From positions 1 through 6,840 of the forward strand of contig JAUYEK010000191.1 in assembly GCA_030691435.1 (NCBI GenBank): a stretch of 6,840 bases of DNA, given 5' to 3'. The notes under the pieces were generated by a model. The model made no database searches. It was given only the letters and a program-made list of their open reading frames with translations, and was not told the DNA's origin. A program made the position numbers and the translations under genes. Shown piece by piece: positions 6,280 through 6,840 of this stretch (position 1 is the stretch's first letter; each line of letters starts with the position of its first letter). This DNA is from Sulfuricella sp. Lineage in GTDB: Bacteria; Pseudomonadota; Gammaproteobacteria; Burkholderiales; Sulfuricellaceae.

Positions 6280-6308
6280 TTGACTATTTAACTTGGGTAT
6301 TATTCAAT
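6280..6308 (+). promoter_or_regulatory. Candidate sigma70 promoter of the DsrC-like gene
   Basis: TTGACT (6280-6285, 5 of 6) is followed after 17 bases by TTCAAT (6303-6308, 4 of 6). The start would be near 6315, leaving a leader of about 110 bases. The rest of the 6139-6426 spacer is AT-richer than the genes; besides this and the repeats above I see nothing coding in it, only a tandem TTGACG-TTGACT at 6341-6352. Confidence 0.4.
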
Positions 6309-6426
6309 GCTGAGACATGGTCTAAACAGAGACATTACAGTTGACGTTGACTACACACGGTCACGGCAAGCAATCATGCCACTGGTGTGGTTATCAATAA
6401 TTTCAGATTCAGAAAGGATGGTTAAT

Positions 6427-6720
6427 ATGGAACTTCCAGATCGCGACGGAGACGGTTATCTCGCCGACATGAGCGTGTGGACAGAGGAGGTTGGCCGGGC
6501 AATGGCTGATGCGGACAGTTATACGCTCGATGATGCCAAATGGGCTCAGATCATGAAAGCCCGTGAATATTTCGAAGAATTCGGCAGCGTACCCCCGATA
6601 CGGAAATTCGCCAAATACCTGGACGAGGAACAGAACACCGTATTCAAACTCTGGATGACCGGCCCGATGAAGCCGATCACCAAGTACGGCGGCCTGCCGA
6701 AACCCACCGGCTGCGTCTGA
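6427..6720 (+). CDS. DsrC/TusE-family sulfur carrier-like protein lacking Cys_B
   Basis: A 97-residue soluble protein of the DsrC/TusE/DsvC family, which carries persulfide sulfur on a flexible C-terminal arm to or from partners such as TusBCD-MnmA or dissimilatory sulfite reductase. Visible signs are the N-terminal D-G-Y-L-A-D-M-S-V-W, a helix with A-R-E-Y-F-E-E-F, V-P-P-I-R-K, and the diagnostic end G-L-P-K-P-T-G-C-V. The penultimate Cys_A is C96, but the Cys_B position, 11 residues before, is Thr85. The stretch between I-R and the G-P turn is about seven residues shorter than I recall for DsrC. So it is TusE-like or one of the regulatory single-Cys forms, not a DsrC of dissimilatory sulfur metabolism. 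Start ATG 6427 has an A-A-A-G-G-A Shine-Dalgarno (6413-6418) eight bases upstream. The in-frame ATG 6418 overlaps that site, and the frame's ATG 6307 falls in the -10 box. No tus or dsr partner genes are in the window. Confidence 0.85.
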   Translation: MELPDRDGDGYLADMSVWTEEVGRAMADADSYTLDDAKWAQIMKAREYFEEFGSVPPIRKFAKYLDEEQNTVFKLWMTGPMKPITKYGGLPKPTGCV

Positions 6721-6750
6721 TCCGCGCCGCACCGGCGAGCCATTGCCAAC

Positions 6751-6788
6751 AAAAAGCTCGGGAAAGGCCGGCCAACCTTTTCCCGAGC
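6751..6788 (-). terminator. Rho-independent terminator, best oriented for minus-strand transcription
   Basis: A perfect 10-bp stem GCTCGGGAAA (6756-6765) / TTTCCCGAGC (6779-6788) encloses 13 bases. On the minus strand it is followed directly by five T (6755-6751), a standard terminator for a gene lying beyond the window end. On the plus strand it is followed only by CTTG, so it may also end the DsrC-like transcript but less efficiently. Confidence 0.7.
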
Positions 6789-6829
6789 CTTGAAACCACT
6801 AAATCGGCCAGTTGCAGAAGAAAACTGGG

Positions 6830-6839
6830 CCCCCCCCCC
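6830..6839. other. C10 homopolymer at the window end
   Basis: Ten consecutive C at the extreme end (read as G10 on the other strand), preceded by GGG. It may be a contig end or a sequencing artefact (poly-G is a known no-signal artefact of two-colour chemistry) rather than biology. Confidence 0.5.
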
Positions 6840-6840
6840 G

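Noticed and set aside
5657..6283. 208-codon plus-strand frame opposite the glycosyltransferase start
   Set aside because: It is antisense to well-conserved glycosyltransferase motifs and the small ORF, and has no ribosome site or family signature. Its last 27 codons (ATG 6203) also lack a Shine-Dalgarno.
6280..6303. TTGACT/TATTAT as the DsrC-like promoter pairing
   Set aside because: The spacer is 12 bases; the pairing with TTCAAT at 17 bases is used instead.

Overview
The window reads as chromosomal DNA of a Gram-negative proteobacterium, most likely a betaproteobacterium (perhaps in the Nitrosomonadales/Gallionellaceae range). That placement is inferred from the GC-rich codon use, a mutL-miaA pair, a MutL carrying an endonuclease motif of the type seen in Neisseria, a lipid A-type phosphatase homologue, and a DsrC/TusE-family gene. 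It was not tested by a search. I see no insertion sequence, CRISPR array, tRNA or rRNA.

Layout. Positions 1-959 (+) hold the 3' part of an unrecognised membrane protein with tandem ~48-residue cytoplasmic repeats, one membrane span, a Pro/Ala/Gln-rich periplasmic linker and a C-terminal helix. Convergent to it, on the minus strand, lie mutL (2079-3833) and miaA (1001-1924). Their spacer is filled by an array of GAGTSCT heptamers in direct and inverted orientation, which appears to be read through as a false N-terminal extension of miaA. A spacer of about 217 bases (3834-4050) carries a likely mutL promoter and, on the other side, inverted repeats upstream of a plus-strand metallophosphoesterase of the LpxH superfamily (4051-4812). 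That gene meets a minus-strand GT4 glycosyltransferase (4814-6007) tail to tail with a single base between the stop codons. Directly upstream of the glycosyltransferase, and overlapping its GTG start, is a 44-codon ORF (6004-6138) that looks like a tiny exported protein. It is the most likely undescribed gene here. After a regulatory spacer comes a 97-residue DsrC/TusE-like protein (6427-6720), then a strong stem-loop oriented as a terminator for minus-strand traffic entering from beyond the window, and a C10 tract at the very end.

How the genes work together. mutL and miaA form the classical DNA repair/tRNA modification pair (mismatch repair; A37 prenylation), probably co-transcribed from the promoter at 3866-3895. 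The phosphatase and glycosyltransferase both look like envelope-lipid enzymes, but they are convergent and so not one operon. The small exported ORF is probably translated together with the glycosyltransferase. The DsrC-like protein is a sulfur-relay or regulatory relative of DsrC rather than a true dissimilatory DsrC, because one of the two C-terminal cysteines is replaced.
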